Notes under the pieces: model-generated
The model's database searches: none
The model's input: the letters and a program-made list of their open reading frames with translations, nothing else
Told to the model about the DNA's origin: nothing
In this document: piece by piece, positions 54,523 to 63,877 of the stretch
Layout of the letters: each line of letters begins with the position of its first letter
How positions within the stretch are numbered: the first letter of the stretch is position 1
Assembly (NCBI GenBank): GCA_046297095.1
Contig: JBKCNS010000063.1
Location: 62,001 to 126,000, forward strand
Direction: 5' to 3'
DNA from: JBBATK01 sp046297095
Lineage (GTDB): Bacteria; Bacteroidota; Ignavibacteria; Kapaibacteriales; NICIL-2
DNA length: 64,000 nt
Translations under genes and position numbers: made by a program

Positions 54523-55274
54523 GCTGCTGTTTCCTCTGCTTTCACCCAATCGTATCCACGAGATTCCAACTCTAGTGCCAGCTCTTTGCCGCCGCTCATG
54601 ACAATGCGTCCTTTGGCAAGCACATGCACCACATCGGGCACGATATACTCCAACAGACGCTGATAGTGTGTGATGACGATCGTTGCGTTGTTCGGACTGC
54701 GAAGTGCATTCACACCCTGCGATACAATTCTAAGTGCATCGATATCCAAGCCGCTGTCGGTTTCATCGAGAATAGAAAGCGAGGGCTCCAGCATAGCCAT
54801 TTGGAAAATCTCGTTGCGCTTCTTTTCACCGCCGCTGAAGCCTTCGTTCAAAGCGCGCGTAAAGAAGGAAGGATCCATTTCTACCAATGCAGCTTTTTGC
54901 TTCATGAGTTGCATAAACTCCATTGCATCCAAAGGCGCAATGCCGCGATGTTTGCGCACTTCGTTCACTGCGGTCTTCAAGAAATTCGCCGTACTGACGC
55001 CGGGAATTTCTACCGGGTATTGAAAGGCCACAAACACACCTTCGCGAGCGCGATCTTCAGGAGCCATTTCAAGAAGCGACTGGCCGTTGAACAGCACATC
55101 GCCGCCTGTAACCTCGTAGTCTGCCCTGCCCGCCAGCACCGATGCCAGCGTGCTTTTGCCGCTACCGTTGGGGCCCATGATTGCATGGATCTCACCCGGC
55201 TTCACGGTTAGATTGATACCCTTGAGTATCTCGCGTTCTTCTATTCTGGCGTGGAGATTTCGTATTTCTAACAT
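54519..55274 (-). CDS. sufC: FeS cluster assembly ATPase SufC
   Basis: An ABC-type ATPase that drives the SufBCD scaffold. The 251 residues have Walker A GPNGSGKSTLA, signature FSGGEKKRNEIFQMAML, Walker B LSILDETDSGLDIDALR and the H-loop VITHYQRLL. It lies 56 nt after sufB and overlaps sufD. Confidence 0.97.
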   Translation of the reverse strand: MLEIRNLHARIEEREILKGINLTVKPGEIHAIMGPNGSGKSTLASVLAGRADYEVTGGDVLFNGQSLLEMAPEDRAREGVFVAFQYPVEIPGVSTANFLKTAVNEVRKHRGIAPLDAMEFMQLMKQKAALVEMDPSFFTRALNEGFSGGEKKRNEIFQMAMLEPSLSILDETDSGLDIDALRIVSQGVNALRSPNNATIVITHYQRLLEYIVPDVVHVLAKGRIVMSGGKELALELESRGYDWVKAEETAA

Positions 55275-55330
55275 GATGCACTTTGAAGTAATTCTGTAAA
55301 TAATTTTTCTCGTCGTTTCTCTTGTCGTTT

Positions 55331-56776
55331 CTATCCCACACTACCTTCGAGCGAGATAGCCAAAAGCTTCTGGGCTTCCACGGCGAACTCCATGGGAAGG
55401 TGCTTCAGTACTTCTTTTGCGTAGCCATTGATAATCATTGCTACCGCGTCCTCGGTGTTGATACCACGCTGGTTGCAGTAGAAGAGTATGTCCTCACCAA
55501 TCTTCGATGTGGTGGCTTCATGCTCTACCTGTGCCGTGGGATTGTAGATATCGATATACGGAAAGGTGTGCGCGCCGCAGGTATCGCCCAGCAACAGAGA
55601 GTCGCATTGCGAGAAATTTCTAGCGTTCGTGGCGCCCTTCTGTACACGTACTTGACCGCGATATGAGTTCTGACTGTGGCCGGCAGAAATACCTTTGCTC
55701 ACAATTCGGCTGCGTGTGTTTTTTCCGATGTGAACCATCTTCGATCCGGTGTCGGCTTGCTGGCGGTTGTTCGTCACGGCAACCGAATAAAACTCACCCA
55801 CCGAGTTATCACCCTTCAAAATCACGCTGGGATATTTCCAGGTAATGGAGGAGCCCGTTTCTACCTGCGTCCACGAAATCTTTGCGCGATCGCCGGCACA
55901 AATGCCACGCTTGGTAACAAAGTTGTAGATGCCGCCCTTGCCGTCCTTATCGCCGGGATACCAATTCTGCACTGTGGAGTATTTCACTTCGGCATCGGCT
56001 TTGGCAATAATCTCTACCACCGCCGCGTGAAGTTGGTTTTCGTCGCGCATGGGAGCCGTGCAACCTTCCAGATAGCTTACGTATGCACCTTCCTCAGCCA
56101 CAATCAATGTGCGTTCAAACTGCCCGGTATTCTTTGCGTTGATGCGGAAGTAGGTGCTGAGCTCCATAGGGCAGCGCACGCCGCGCGGAATGTAACAGAA
56201 GGATCCATCGGAGAACACCGCTGCATTGAGCGCGCTGAAGAAATTATCCGTGTGAGGAACTACGCTACCCAGATACTCGCGCACCAAATCTCCGTGCTCA
56301 CGAATTGCCTCGCTCATGCTGCAAAAAATCACGTTCATTTCCGCCAGCTTTTCGCGAAAGGTTGTTGCCACGGAAACACTGTCGAATACTGCATCAACAG
56401 CAATTCCACTCAAACGTTTTTGCTCGTCCAACGAAATCCCCAGCTTCTCGAAGGTAGCTCGAAGTTCCGGGTCGATCTCGTCCAGCGATTTCGGTGCGGG
56501 ATTGTTTTTCGGCGCGGCGTAGTAACTGATGGCGTTGTAGTCCACGGGCTCGTAGCCCACGTTTGCCCACGATGGTTCTTTCATGGTGAGCCAGTGGCGA
56601 TATGCCTTCAGGCGATACTCCAGCATCCATTCCGGCTCGTTCTTCTTGGAAGAAATCATGCGGACAACGTCCTCGCTCAAGCCAACCGGCGCTATTTCCT
56701 GCTCAACGTCCGTGACAAAACCGAATTCATATTCCTTGCCGGTGATCTCGTGTAGCAGCTCGTTTTCCTGTGCCAT
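55331..56776 (-). CDS. sufB: FeS cluster assembly protein SufB
   Basis: The scaffold on which iron-sulfur clusters form. The 481 residues include NEPEWMLEYRLKAYRHW, RGVRCPMELSTYFRIN, and the C-terminal SKIGEDILFYCNQRGINTEDAVAMIINGY. It is the first gene of the operon, 34-42 nt from a -7 promoter element. Confidence 0.97.
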   Translation of the reverse strand: MAQENELLHEITGKEYEFGFVTDVEQEIAPVGLSEDVVRMISSKKNEPEWMLEYRLKAYRHWLTMKEPSWANVGYEPVDYNAISYYAAPKNNPAPKSLDEIDPELRATFEKLGISLDEQKRLSGIAVDAVFDSVSVATTFREKLAEMNVIFCSMSEAIREHGDLVREYLGSVVPHTDNFFSALNAAVFSDGSFCYIPRGVRCPMELSTYFRINAKNTGQFERTLIVAEEGAYVSYLEGCTAPMRDENQLHAAVVEIIAKADAEVKYSTVQNWYPGDKDGKGGIYNFVTKRGICAGDRAKISWTQVETGSSITWKYPSVILKGDNSVGEFYSVAVTNNRQQADTGSKMVHIGKNTRSRIVSKGISAGHSQNSYRGQVRVQKGATNARNFSQCDSLLLGDTCGAHTFPYIDIYNPTAQVEHEATTSKIGEDILFYCNQRGINTEDAVAMIINGYAKEVLKHLPMEFAVEAQKLLAISLEGSVG

Positions 56777-56810
56777 ATCTGGTTTTTTGGTACGTGTAGT
56801 ATTGGGGAGT

Positions 56811-56818
56811 CAAAAATA
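56811..56818 (-). promoter_or_regulatory. suf operon promoter -7 element
   Basis: The minus strand reads TATTTTTG, an exact TAnnTTTG match, with no clear -33 TTTG. The start of sufB is about 35 nt downstream. A weak -33 region would suit a promoter under the control of a regulator such as the Rrf2 protein encoded in the operon. Confidence 0.65.
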
Positions 56819-56896
56819 CGACTTTTTTAGTCGGATTTACGAGCGATATGCGGATTTATTGTAAAAATCTGCGAAAAAAAGCTGATTTGGAGGAAA

Positions 56897-56936
56897 AGAT
56901 AGAAAAAGGGGATGGAAGTTTAACTCCATCCCCTTT
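56897..56936 (-). terminator. Terminator after the SBBP-repeat protein
   Basis: A perfect 12-bp stem AAAGGGGATGGA/TCCATCCCCTTT (arms 56905-56916 and 56925-56936), followed on the minus strand by T-rich TTCTATCTTTT, about 40 nt after the stop of the gene at 56977-60249. It separates that gene from the suf promoter. Confidence 0.85.
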
Positions 56937-56976
56937 CGTGAGATCTTGGTACAACCGGCCTACAGCCGGGCTGATA

Positions 56977-59900
56977 TTATCGACGAATCACAACCGGAGC
57001 TGCTACTCTCTTGGAGCCGCAGGAGACAATTACCCTGTACGCGCCATCGGCAAGTCCGTTCGAGGGGAACTGAATGGTGTGAGTGGCCGTACCGTTGCTG
57101 CCCAAACCTTGAGTGGAGTGCGCGCTATACACAACGCGGCCCAGTGTGTTAATCACGCTGAGTTCCACGGGCAGTGCATACTGTGTTTGCACTTCAATCA
57201 ATGCCATGTCGGAAACGGGGTTCGGCGACAGGCGAGAAATACGAAGCATTCCTTCGCTGTCTACCCATTCGTCCACCGATGTGCTGATATCCAGCACGGC
57301 AGCTGCCGATGTATCGGAGCCGCAATCGCCGCTAACTATACAACGATACTGACCCTTGTCCTGATTCTGAGCAAAAAACTCATACACAGATGCTGTGGCA
57401 CCGGGGATGCTGTTGCCGTCGCGCTGCCAACGGTAGCTCAGATTCTTGCCATCAGCTACAACTTCGAAGCGAGCAGACTGACCGGCATTCACTGTTACGT
57501 TAGCGGGTTCTTTTGTGATTGTTGCACCGCGAGAAACTTTCACCATAATTGCCGGTGATGTTTTGGGCGGAGCGCATGTACCGGTGACAACACAATCGAA
57601 AGCTGCAGAATCGGCAGATGTGGCATTGGTAATAGTGTAGGACATAGAAGTGGCACCGGCAATTGCCTGACCGCCACGGCGCCATTGGTAACTAAGATTG
57701 TCTCCCGTTGCCACAACCGAAACCGTGGTTGATTCACCTGCACAAATTGTTGTGTCGCCTGCTGTAGAGCTAACCCCGGGGGCTGCGAGTACCGTAAACT
57801 CTCCGGGATTCATAACACTATACATTGTAAGCTGATTGATCAAACGAATGCGGTATTTAGATCCGCCGGGCAGAGTTACCGGCAGGGTCCAGTTCGAACT
57901 GGTACCGGTTACATCTTTCTTGATGAAATTCCATGTTAGACCGCCATCACCGGAGTATTCTATAGTGTACTTGTCGCTCACCTCGGGGTTGGAAGCAAAC
58001 CAACTAATGGCAACGGGCTGGCCGGCACATTTCTTCTCGCCCGCAGGTGGTGTAGAAATAGCGACACTGGAGAAGGTAAACTTCGCCAGCCATCCTTCGG
58101 AAGGACCGGTTGCGGTTTTGCCGGCGGCGCTGTCGGTTACGGCCATTGTGGTGCCGGACACTATACCGCCTACATATGCTTGCTGACCATCAATCACTTC
58201 CACGGTAAGCATGGAGTCCGTGCCTTTAGATCCAATGTACGTTGAGTACTTCGGGCTCATGTCTGCTGCAAGCTTTGTGAGGAATCCGTCGGTACCTGTC
58301 TGATAGTTTTTCTGGAAAGCATCGTCGGTAGAGGGGTAGTCGTTGGATGTGGTGCGACCGGCGATAAACAAGTTCGTTCCATCGTCTGTAGCCATGTCCA
58401 GAATACAATCATCGCCTGCGCCACCATGATATGCTGTCAGATTGAATGCCGTGCCTTTGGTATCAATACCTGCAAGCAGACATTCCTGTCCTGCCTTTTT
58501 TGTGGCTTGATAGCTCTTGATAAGATTCAAATTCGATGACGTTGTTCCGCCGCCGATGCGCACACCGCCTGCAGCGTCTACGAGAATTGTAGTGGCAAAG
58601 TCAACTCCGTTACCACCGAAGTAGGTGCTGTAATCAAGCTTGGTACCGCCATTGTTGAAACGAGCAAAGAACGCATCGCTGGCACCACCAATAGTTCTTT
58701 GGGGAGCAAGAATACGCGTGGTAGGGTTTGGCCAACCGGTAGTCTCCGTTGGGAACAGGGGCAAATTTCCGGACACGGTTTCGCCGGTGATAAATGCAAC
58801 GTTATCGAGGGAATTCGTCATGCCTATTGCAGTACAGCGATCATTACCGTTGCCGCCGTAATAGGTTGCGTACTCAAGCGTGCCGCCCGTAGTACCAATT
58901 CGCGCCACAAAACCATCTGTGCCACCGAGACTGGTCTTGTATAACACACTCGAAGTGGTGGGCATGTTGTTGGAGTTTGTCACTCCGCAGATAAGCACTT
59001 GATTGGATGCGCTGATTCCAAGTGAATATGCACGATCGTCGCCGGCTGCACCACCAAAGTATGTAGAGTATTTGAGGTCTGTGCCGGCACTATTCATGCG
59101 GAATACAAAAGCGTCCACGCCTCCTTGTTGTGTCTGCTTGTACGATCCGGATTTTGTAGGAAAGTTCGCCGATGACGTTTCACCCGTTACGAAAATATCG
59201 TTGGTTCCGTCGTTACGCGCTAATGCAACATCCCAAGGTTTGTCGGTAGATGCACCGCCCACGTACGCAGCAAAGACCATTTTAGAAAGCTTGCTATCGA
59301 ACTTTGCTACGAATGCATCTTCAGCACCCGATGCCGGAGAAACATACGCACCGGTGGTCTTCGGAAAGTTTGATGAGTTCGTGAAACCTACCACAATGAG
59401 TTCGCCGTTGGCGGGGTTACGCACAGAAGAAGTTACCTCGTCCATGTCATCGCCGCCTATGAACGTTGCATAGACGATGGGATCGATGATAAGAGCTCGG
59501 GAGCGATCATAACTTGCAACCGCGAAACGAACATTGTTTCCGTTCACTACGAAAGAGCAAGGAACCTGGCGCTTCACTCCCTGTACTTCCTGATACGCAA
59601 ACAAGGCGCCATTACGAACATCACCGCAGGTGGTTTTAATAACCAATTCACCCGAAGCGTTGGTTGATACTGATTGCGCGCCGTCGATACTGAGTGAGAT
59701 AACATCCGGAGATGCAAACGGAGCAACCACAAAATTGTATTGAGGTGCATGGTCTACCGTGGTCACCAAGGCGTCAACACCCGGATACACATTCTTCATC
59801 GTCACAGCTGTGAAGTGCGGAACTTGTTTTACCCATGCTTGATCGTTCGCGCCTTTCAAGTACGAGTAGCTGCCTTCTAATTGACCTTGAGGTTCGAAGG

Positions 59901-60249
59901 CCTGAGCTGAAGCACCGTTGAAGTGCACAGCAAACGCATGATGAGGGATCATCATTTCCGGAACCAACTCGTTTGTCAAGCTGCGAAACTTGGACGGCGA
60001 AGAAACCATTTTTCCTGTTGCGTATGCCTCGCCACGAACATCGAACACAAGGCCCGTGCGCGTGATCCACGTTGACAGGTTTCCATTCTTGGTCACGTAG
60101 GAGAAATCATTTCCCCATTGACCGTTGTTTTGAATAAAGCCACTGCTCTTGAGTAATTCCGGCGCGCCCGCGCGAGCTTGCATTGATGCAAACACGCCTA
60201 CAAAGAGCATCGGAAGTAAAGAGCACAAAAAGCGATTTTGATGCTTCAT
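56977..60249 (-). CDS. Secreted SBBP-repeat / Ig-like protein with T9SS sorting domain
   Basis: A 1090-residue exported protein. After a signal peptide (LLPMLFVGVFASMQARA) comes an N-terminal domain of the kind found before SBBP propellers (GFIQNNGQWGNDFSYVTKNGN). Residues about 260-750 hold repeated blades of the form YSTYFGGxxxDxAxxxxxxxxGxxxxxGxTxSxxFPT, expected to form a beta-propeller. Two Ig-like domains follow (each with YQWRRGG or YRWQRDG), and the C-terminus (RLSPNPVSDMALIEVQT to DGAYRVIVSCGSK, VVIRR) is a type A T9SS sorting domain. A surface or secreted role in adhesion is plausible but not shown. Confidence 0.9.
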   Translation of the reverse strand: MKHQNRFLCSLLPMLFVGVFASMQARAGAPELLKSSGFIQNNGQWGNDFSYVTKNGNLSTWITRTGLVFDVRGEAYATGKMVSSPSKFRSLTNELVPEMMIPHHAFAVHFNGASAQAFEPQGQLEGSYSYLKGANDQAWVKQVPHFTAVTMKNVYPGVDALVTTVDHAPQYNFVVAPFASPDVISLSIDGAQSVSTNASGELVIKTTCGDVRNGALFAYQEVQGVKRQVPCSFVVNGNNVRFAVASYDRSRALIIDPIVYATFIGGDDMDEVTSSVRNPANGELIVVGFTNSSNFPKTTGAYVSPASGAEDAFVAKFDSKLSKMVFAAYVGGASTDKPWDVALARNDGTNDIFVTGETSSANFPTKSGSYKQTQQGGVDAFVFRMNSAGTDLKYSTYFGGAAGDDRAYSLGISASNQVLICGVTNSNNMPTTSSVLYKTSLGGTDGFVARIGTTGGTLEYATYYGGNGNDRCTAIGMTNSLDNVAFITGETVSGNLPLFPTETTGWPNPTTRILAPQRTIGGASDAFFARFNNGGTKLDYSTYFGGNGVDFATTILVDAAGGVRIGGGTTSSNLNLIKSYQATKKAGQECLLAGIDTKGTAFNLTAYHGGAGDDCILDMATDDGTNLFIAGRTTSNDYPSTDDAFQKNYQTGTDGFLTKLAADMSPKYSTYIGSKGTDSMLTVEVIDGQQAYVGGIVSGTTMAVTDSAAGKTATGPSEGWLAKFTFSSVAISTPPAGEKKCAGQPVAISWFASNPEVSDKYTIEYSGDGGLTWNFIKKDVTGTSSNWTLPVTLPGGSKYRIRLINQLTMYSVMNPGEFTVLAAPGVSSTAGDTTICAGESTTVSVVATGDNLSYQWRRGGQAIAGATSMSYTITNATSADSAAFDCVVTGTCAPPKTSPAIMVKVSRGATITKEPANVTVNAGQSARFEVVADGKNLSYRWQRDGNSIPGATASVYEFFAQNQDKGQYRCIVSGDCGSDTSAAAVLDISTSVDEWVDSEGMLRISRLSPNPVSDMALIEVQTQYALPVELSVINTLGRVVYSAHSTQGLGSNGTATHTIQFPSNGLADGAYRVIVSCGSKRVAAPVVIRR

Positions 60250-60678
60250 AAGAACTAAAAATTTGAATAATAGAAAATTGATTTTACGATATGGAAACGG
60301 GCATCATGGGCCGGTTTATCTCTACGTTTTTACAATTGTTTAGATGTTCATCCCCTTCGAACTAGCCTGAATGACGTCTGAAACGACGTTTAAGTGCTTA
60401 CCTTCTTCACACGAAACACCGTACGAAGACCACTTATTTGATAACGATCTCAAGCACAAACACAGTACTTGGTCTGTGGCAAAAAGCTGTACTTATTTGA
60501 TTGGATGAAACTATGCATCTCTGAGCAGTCAGCCACTTAATTTTTGTTCACTCAAAAGAGTACAAATCGTCATTTTTTGAACAAAAAAGGCGAATCAAGC
60601 TATTCACTTCTACAGCGTGCGCATACCGTCCGAAACCATGAGGCAGGATATGGGGAGGGCGGCTCTCATTTGTAAGCG
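60250..60678. other. 429-nt intergenic region
   Basis: No gene supported between the TPR gene and the SBBP protein gene. It contains an 11-nt direct repeat ACTTATTTGAT (60432-60442 and 60491-60501) and a 6-bp inverted repeat AGACCA/TGGTCT (60427-60432, 60470-60475). No consensus promoter was recognised for the minus-strand gene downstream. Confidence 0.5.
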
Positions 60679-62118
60679 TCAACGGCCCGTACCGGCTGCT
60701 TCGGTGATGGACCTGAGTGTTTGATGGGGTAACACGGACCGAAGGTATGCGAGTATGTGTTCTCTCTTTGATGGATCGAGAGCGTTGGCCTTGATAAGGC
60801 ACACAGATGCTTCGGTAAAATCTCCAAGCATCGCATGAGTGCGCGCCAATGCCACGTACGCGTCAATCCATTGAGGAGCATGACGCAGTGCATACCGAAA
60901 CGCGTCCAGGGCATCGAAGGTGCGGGCAGAGTCAAGCAGGGCCATTCCGAAATCGTACCAGCACTCAGCATCGTTATCCCGAAGTTCCAGCGAGGTCTTG
61001 AAGCAGAGGAGTGCTTCGCTTCTGCGACCGCACTGTACTAAGGCATCGGCCTTGGCATACCAGATATCTGCCCTATCGGATTTCAGCGCAAGCGCTGCAT
61101 TGTAGTCTTCCAGTGCTTTTGAATACTTGGACAATGCATCGTAACACGTGCCGCGACCGAAGTACGACTCGAAATGCTGAGGATCGATAAGCAGAGCTTT
61201 AGAAAATGCTTCTATGGCATCAGCGTACTTAGCACTCTCCTCCAACGCACTTGCCATATTGTGCCACGTAGGAACATCGGCGATATCGTAGCGCAAGGCC
61301 TCGCGATAACTCTCCACAGCGTCAGACATTTTACCCAGCTGCACCAGAGTATTCCCGCGATTATACCAAGCTGAGGCAAAATCGGATTTGATTGCTATGG
61401 TCATGTCGTAACTCTGCAGCGCATCCGTGTGCCTTCCCTGGCGCCCAAGTACTACAGACCTATTGAACCAGGCATTGAAGTCGTATGGATCCCGGTCGAT
61501 GCAGCGATCGTATGCACGAATTGCGGCCGCATATTCATGGGTTGCATCGTAGCAATATCCAAGTTCGAACAGTGCCTCTTTACCAAGTCTCTCCGAGTCT
61601 GCCACATATTCAAACAAGGTAATTGCGTCGCGATACCATCCGCGATGCTCGCACATTACCGCTTTGTTATATAACGCTTCTTCGTTTCCGGGATCTACGG
61701 TCAGAGCTTGTTCAAAGGCTTGCAACGCCTCTTCAACGTGACCTGCCTGGTCTAGGCACACTGCGTAGTTCACCAGCACATCGGCGTCGAGGGGTTGCAA
61801 AGAAAGCGCTTTGCGATAGCACTCAAGAGCGTCGCTTGTGCGATGCAATCCGGCGAGTGCGATTCCTTTTTTGTGCCAGGCTTCATGGCTGTATGGCAGG
61901 CTGTCGGTGAGCATTGATGCGAACGCCAGAGCATCGTCATACCGCTGATTGTCTAAACAGTAACGTACAAGAGTTTCAAGAGACTCGGTTCCAAGTGCGT
62001 CACGCACCTGATCCGTTTGTCCTCGGCGCAAGGCATCACGGTACTTTCGTACCGATTCGTCCATGTTTCCCAAGTTCCCTCTCAGGCCCTCGCCCCCATC
62101 CTCGTTGTCCTCAAACAT
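60679..62118 (-). CDS. Tetratricopeptide-repeat protein
   Basis: A 479-residue protein made almost entirely of TPR units of about 34 residues (typical: AFASAWYNRGNTLVQLGKMSDAVESYREALRY-like blocks; e.g. PLDADVLVNYAVCLDQAGH, DPGNEEALYNKAVMCEHRG, DPYDFNAWFNRSVVLGRQG). There are about 12 units. There is no signal peptide and no membrane segment, so it is probably a cytoplasmic scaffold. Nothing next to it reveals a partner. Confidence 0.88.
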   Translation of the reverse strand: MFEDNEDGGEGLRGNLGNMDESVRKYRDALRRGQTDQVRDALGTESLETLVRYCLDNQRYDDALAFASMLTDSLPYSHEAWHKKGIALAGLHRTSDALECYRKALSLQPLDADVLVNYAVCLDQAGHVEEALQAFEQALTVDPGNEEALYNKAVMCEHRGWYRDAITLFEYVADSERLGKEALFELGYCYDATHEYAAAIRAYDRCIDRDPYDFNAWFNRSVVLGRQGRHTDALQSYDMTIAIKSDFASAWYNRGNTLVQLGKMSDAVESYREALRYDIADVPTWHNMASALEESAKYADAIEAFSKALLIDPQHFESYFGRGTCYDALSKYSKALEDYNAALALKSDRADIWYAKADALVQCGRRSEALLCFKTSLELRDNDAECWYDFGMALLDSARTFDALDAFRYALRHAPQWIDAYVALARTHAMLGDFTEASVCLIKANALDPSKREHILAYLRSVLPHQTLRSITEAAGTGR

Positions 62119-62348
62119 AGTCCTGTTTGCAATGGTTGTTAGTTACTCCATTAAGTCCCGGGCACGTCGTATCACTCCAACGTCCGATATCAATGCATAT
62201 CTGAATATACATCTCCACTCTGCACGTGCACATACGTAGTCATACTGACCCAAAAAAATGTTTTCCACAACACGCGACGTGCAGTAACATGCTAGATTCA
62301 CGTCCCACTCTAATGCACAGGATTGCACAACACTTGACTTGAAAAGAC

Positions 62349-62387
62349 AAAAAAAAAAGCCCCTGCACAAATCTGTGTAGGGGCTTT
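62349..62387 (-). terminator. Terminator after tRNA-Thr
   Basis: Stem GCCCCTACACA / TGTGCAGGGGC with one mismatch (plus-strand arms 62359-62369 and 62374-62384), flanked by AAA/TTT pairing and followed by a run of about ten T residues on the minus strand. It begins 8 nt after the tRNA 3' end. Confidence 0.9.
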
Positions 62388-62394
62388 CATATTG

Positions 62395-62467
62395 AGCCAC
62401 TTGTCGGACTCGAACCAACGACCTGCTGATTACAAATCAGCTGCTCTACCAGCTGAGCTAAAGTGGC
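62395..62467 (-). tRNA. tRNA-Thr (anticodon TGT)
   Basis: A 73-nt cloverleaf on the minus strand: acceptor GCCACTT pairs with AAGTGGC, discriminator T; D arm AGCTCAGCTGGTAGAGC; anticodon stem CTGAT/ATCAG with loop TTTGTAA giving anticodon TGT; T arm with GGTTCGAGTCC. CCA is not encoded. It has its own consensus promoter and terminator. Confidence 0.95.
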
Positions 62468-62522
62468 GTTCACGATGGTTTGGTTGAGACGAGAGTCTGC
62501 GAACCGCTGCCACAGCGAGCCG

Positions 62523-62554
62523 CAAAAATACACGTCGGTACCATTGCGCGCAAA
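62523..62554 (-). promoter_or_regulatory. Promoter of tRNA-Thr
   Basis: On the minus strand TTTG (62551-62554), exactly 20 nt, then TATTTTTG (62523-62530): a perfect Bacteroidota consensus 56 nt upstream of the tRNA. Confidence 0.88.
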
Positions 62555-62592
62555 CGTTCGGAAAAAATACTGCCAAGAGCTCAAGAATTCCG

Positions 62593-63198
62593 CTACGATG
62601 CTCCGGAATCAAAAAGCTCCGGGAACAAAAACTCTTCGATCATCTCGCACCATATATGCCCCGTCATAATGTGGCACTCCTGAATGTGAGCAGTAACGGC
62701 CGACGGTATTACCACCGAGGCAGTACATTGATCTTTTAACACTCCTCCGCTTCCGCCCAACAATCCTACCACCGGCATGTCTATACTCAGCGCCTTTTCC
62801 ACCGCGCGAACCACGTTCTTGGACGTGCCGCTGGTGCTGATGGCTACCAGCACATCGCCCGGCTGCCCAAAGGCCTCTACCGCACGGGCAAAGACGTTTT
62901 CGTACCCGTAGTCGTTTCCGCCGGCCGTCATTAGCGATGGATCTACAGCCAGCGACATAGCCGGGAGCGCTCTTCGCTCCACGCCGCCACGAAATCGAAT
63001 CACAAGTTCTGCCGCTATGTGCTGAGCATCGGCAGCCGAACCGCCGTTGCCGCACAAAAGGATTTTGTTACCGGCCTTCAAAGCGGAACATAGAATGTTT
63101 CCGGTGGTTTCTATCTGCGGTACGCAGTGCTGAAGTACCTGCTGCTTTACCTGCAATGAGCGCTCGATAACAGCAGCAATTCGATTTTGAGAGAACAT
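62593..63198 (-). CDS. gmhA: Phosphoheptose isomerase
   Basis: Converts sedoheptulose-7-phosphate to glycero-manno-heptose-7-phosphate, the first step to LPS core heptose. The 201 residues have a SIS domain with the GmhA motifs GNGGSAADAQHIAAELVIRF, STSGTSKNVVRAVEKA and QECHIMTGHIWCEMIEEFLF. Start chosen at ATG 63198 (MFSQNRIAAV), just after a -7 promoter element; the frame is open a further 21 codons upstream. Confidence 0.93.
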   Translation of the reverse strand: MFSQNRIAAVIERSLQVKQQVLQHCVPQIETTGNILCSALKAGNKILLCGNGGSAADAQHIAAELVIRFRGGVERRALPAMSLAVDPSLMTAGGNDYGYENVFARAVEAFGQPGDVLVAISTSGTSKNVVRAVEKALSIDMPVVGLLGGSGGVLKDQCTASVVIPSAVTAHIQECHIMTGHIWCEMIEEFLFPELFDSGAS

Positions 63199-63224
63199 AG
63201 GCGTAAGCACGTTAGTAATTGCGG

Positions 63225-63232
63225 CAAACTTA
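63225..63232 (-). promoter_or_regulatory. gmhA promoter -7 element
   Basis: The minus strand reads TAAGTTTG, matching TAnnTTTG, 27-34 nt before the gmhA ATG. It is back to back with the rimM element at 63249-63256. Confidence 0.6.
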
Positions 63233-63248
63233 GAAAATCCCTGCCCTC

Positions 63249-63256
63249 TATCTTTG
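63249..63256 (+). promoter_or_regulatory. rimM promoter -7 element
   Basis: TATCTTTG matches TAnnTTTG and lies 22 nt before the rimM start, giving a short leader. No clear -33 element. Confidence 0.6.
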
Positions 63257-63278
63257 TACAACTTTCCTTTAGGACCTC

Positions 63279-63836
63279 ATGGCTCTTACCTATCTCGGCA
63301 CTATTACCAAACCTCATGGCATTCACGGTGAGTGCTTCGTGACGGACGTGGATATTGTTCCCACGCTTTCAGCCGGCACGAAGGTGCATCTGGGATTCAG
63401 TGCCGGGTATGGCACGCCGGCCGTGCTCGAGAGCATACAACCGTATCGCAACGGGGCGTTGTTACGATTGCGAGGTGTAAACACCGTAGAACACGTTGAA
63501 GCACTGCGGGAACAGGGCGTGTTTGTGGAGGAGTCGCTCATAGCGGGCCACGAGAAAGAACTGTTGAGCGCATCGTTGACAGGTGCACAAGTTATAATGG
63601 AAGCCACCGGCCGCACGCTGGGCGTTGTTCGCGAAGTATGGTCTGCGCCGGCACAGCGCATGCTTGTGATAGATCATGCCGATGGCTACGAGATAATGAT
63701 TCCGGTGGTGCCGAGCATTGTTCTGAAGGTAACGAGCAATCCACACTGCGTGAACGTCAATCCACCCGAAGGCTTACTTGATATGAACGCGCCGGGAAGT
63801 AATTCAAGTACTACCGTAGGCAATTCCGAAGAATAG
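63279..63836 (+). CDS. rimM: Ribosome maturation factor RimM
   Basis: Assists late assembly of the 30S subunit near S19. The 185 residues have the N-terminal barrel starting YLGTITKPHGIHGECFVT and the C-terminal PRC-barrel with RTLGVVREVWSAPAQRMLVID and MIPVVPSIV. The last 18 residues are a polar Ser/Asn tail. It is divergent from gmhA; the tsaB start is 41 nt downstream. Confidence 0.93.
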   Translation: MALTYLGTITKPHGIHGECFVTDVDIVPTLSAGTKVHLGFSAGYGTPAVLESIQPYRNGALLRLRGVNTVEHVEALREQGVFVEESLIAGHEKELLSASLTGAQVIMEATGRTLGVVREVWSAPAQRMLVIDHADGYEIMIPVVPSIVLKVTSNPHCVNVNPPEGLLDMNAPGSNSSTTVGNSEE

Positions 63837-63877
63837 CAAAGAAAGAATTCCACGTGTGCCGGCGCAACGGCACCGCC

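Noticed and set aside
60548..60971. Minus-strand frames overlapping the 3' end of the TPR gene
   Set aside because: Out-of-frame shadows of the TPR coding sequence.
62387..62612. Open frames over the tRNA-Thr region
   Set aside because: They overlap the tRNA, its promoter and terminator and have no family features.
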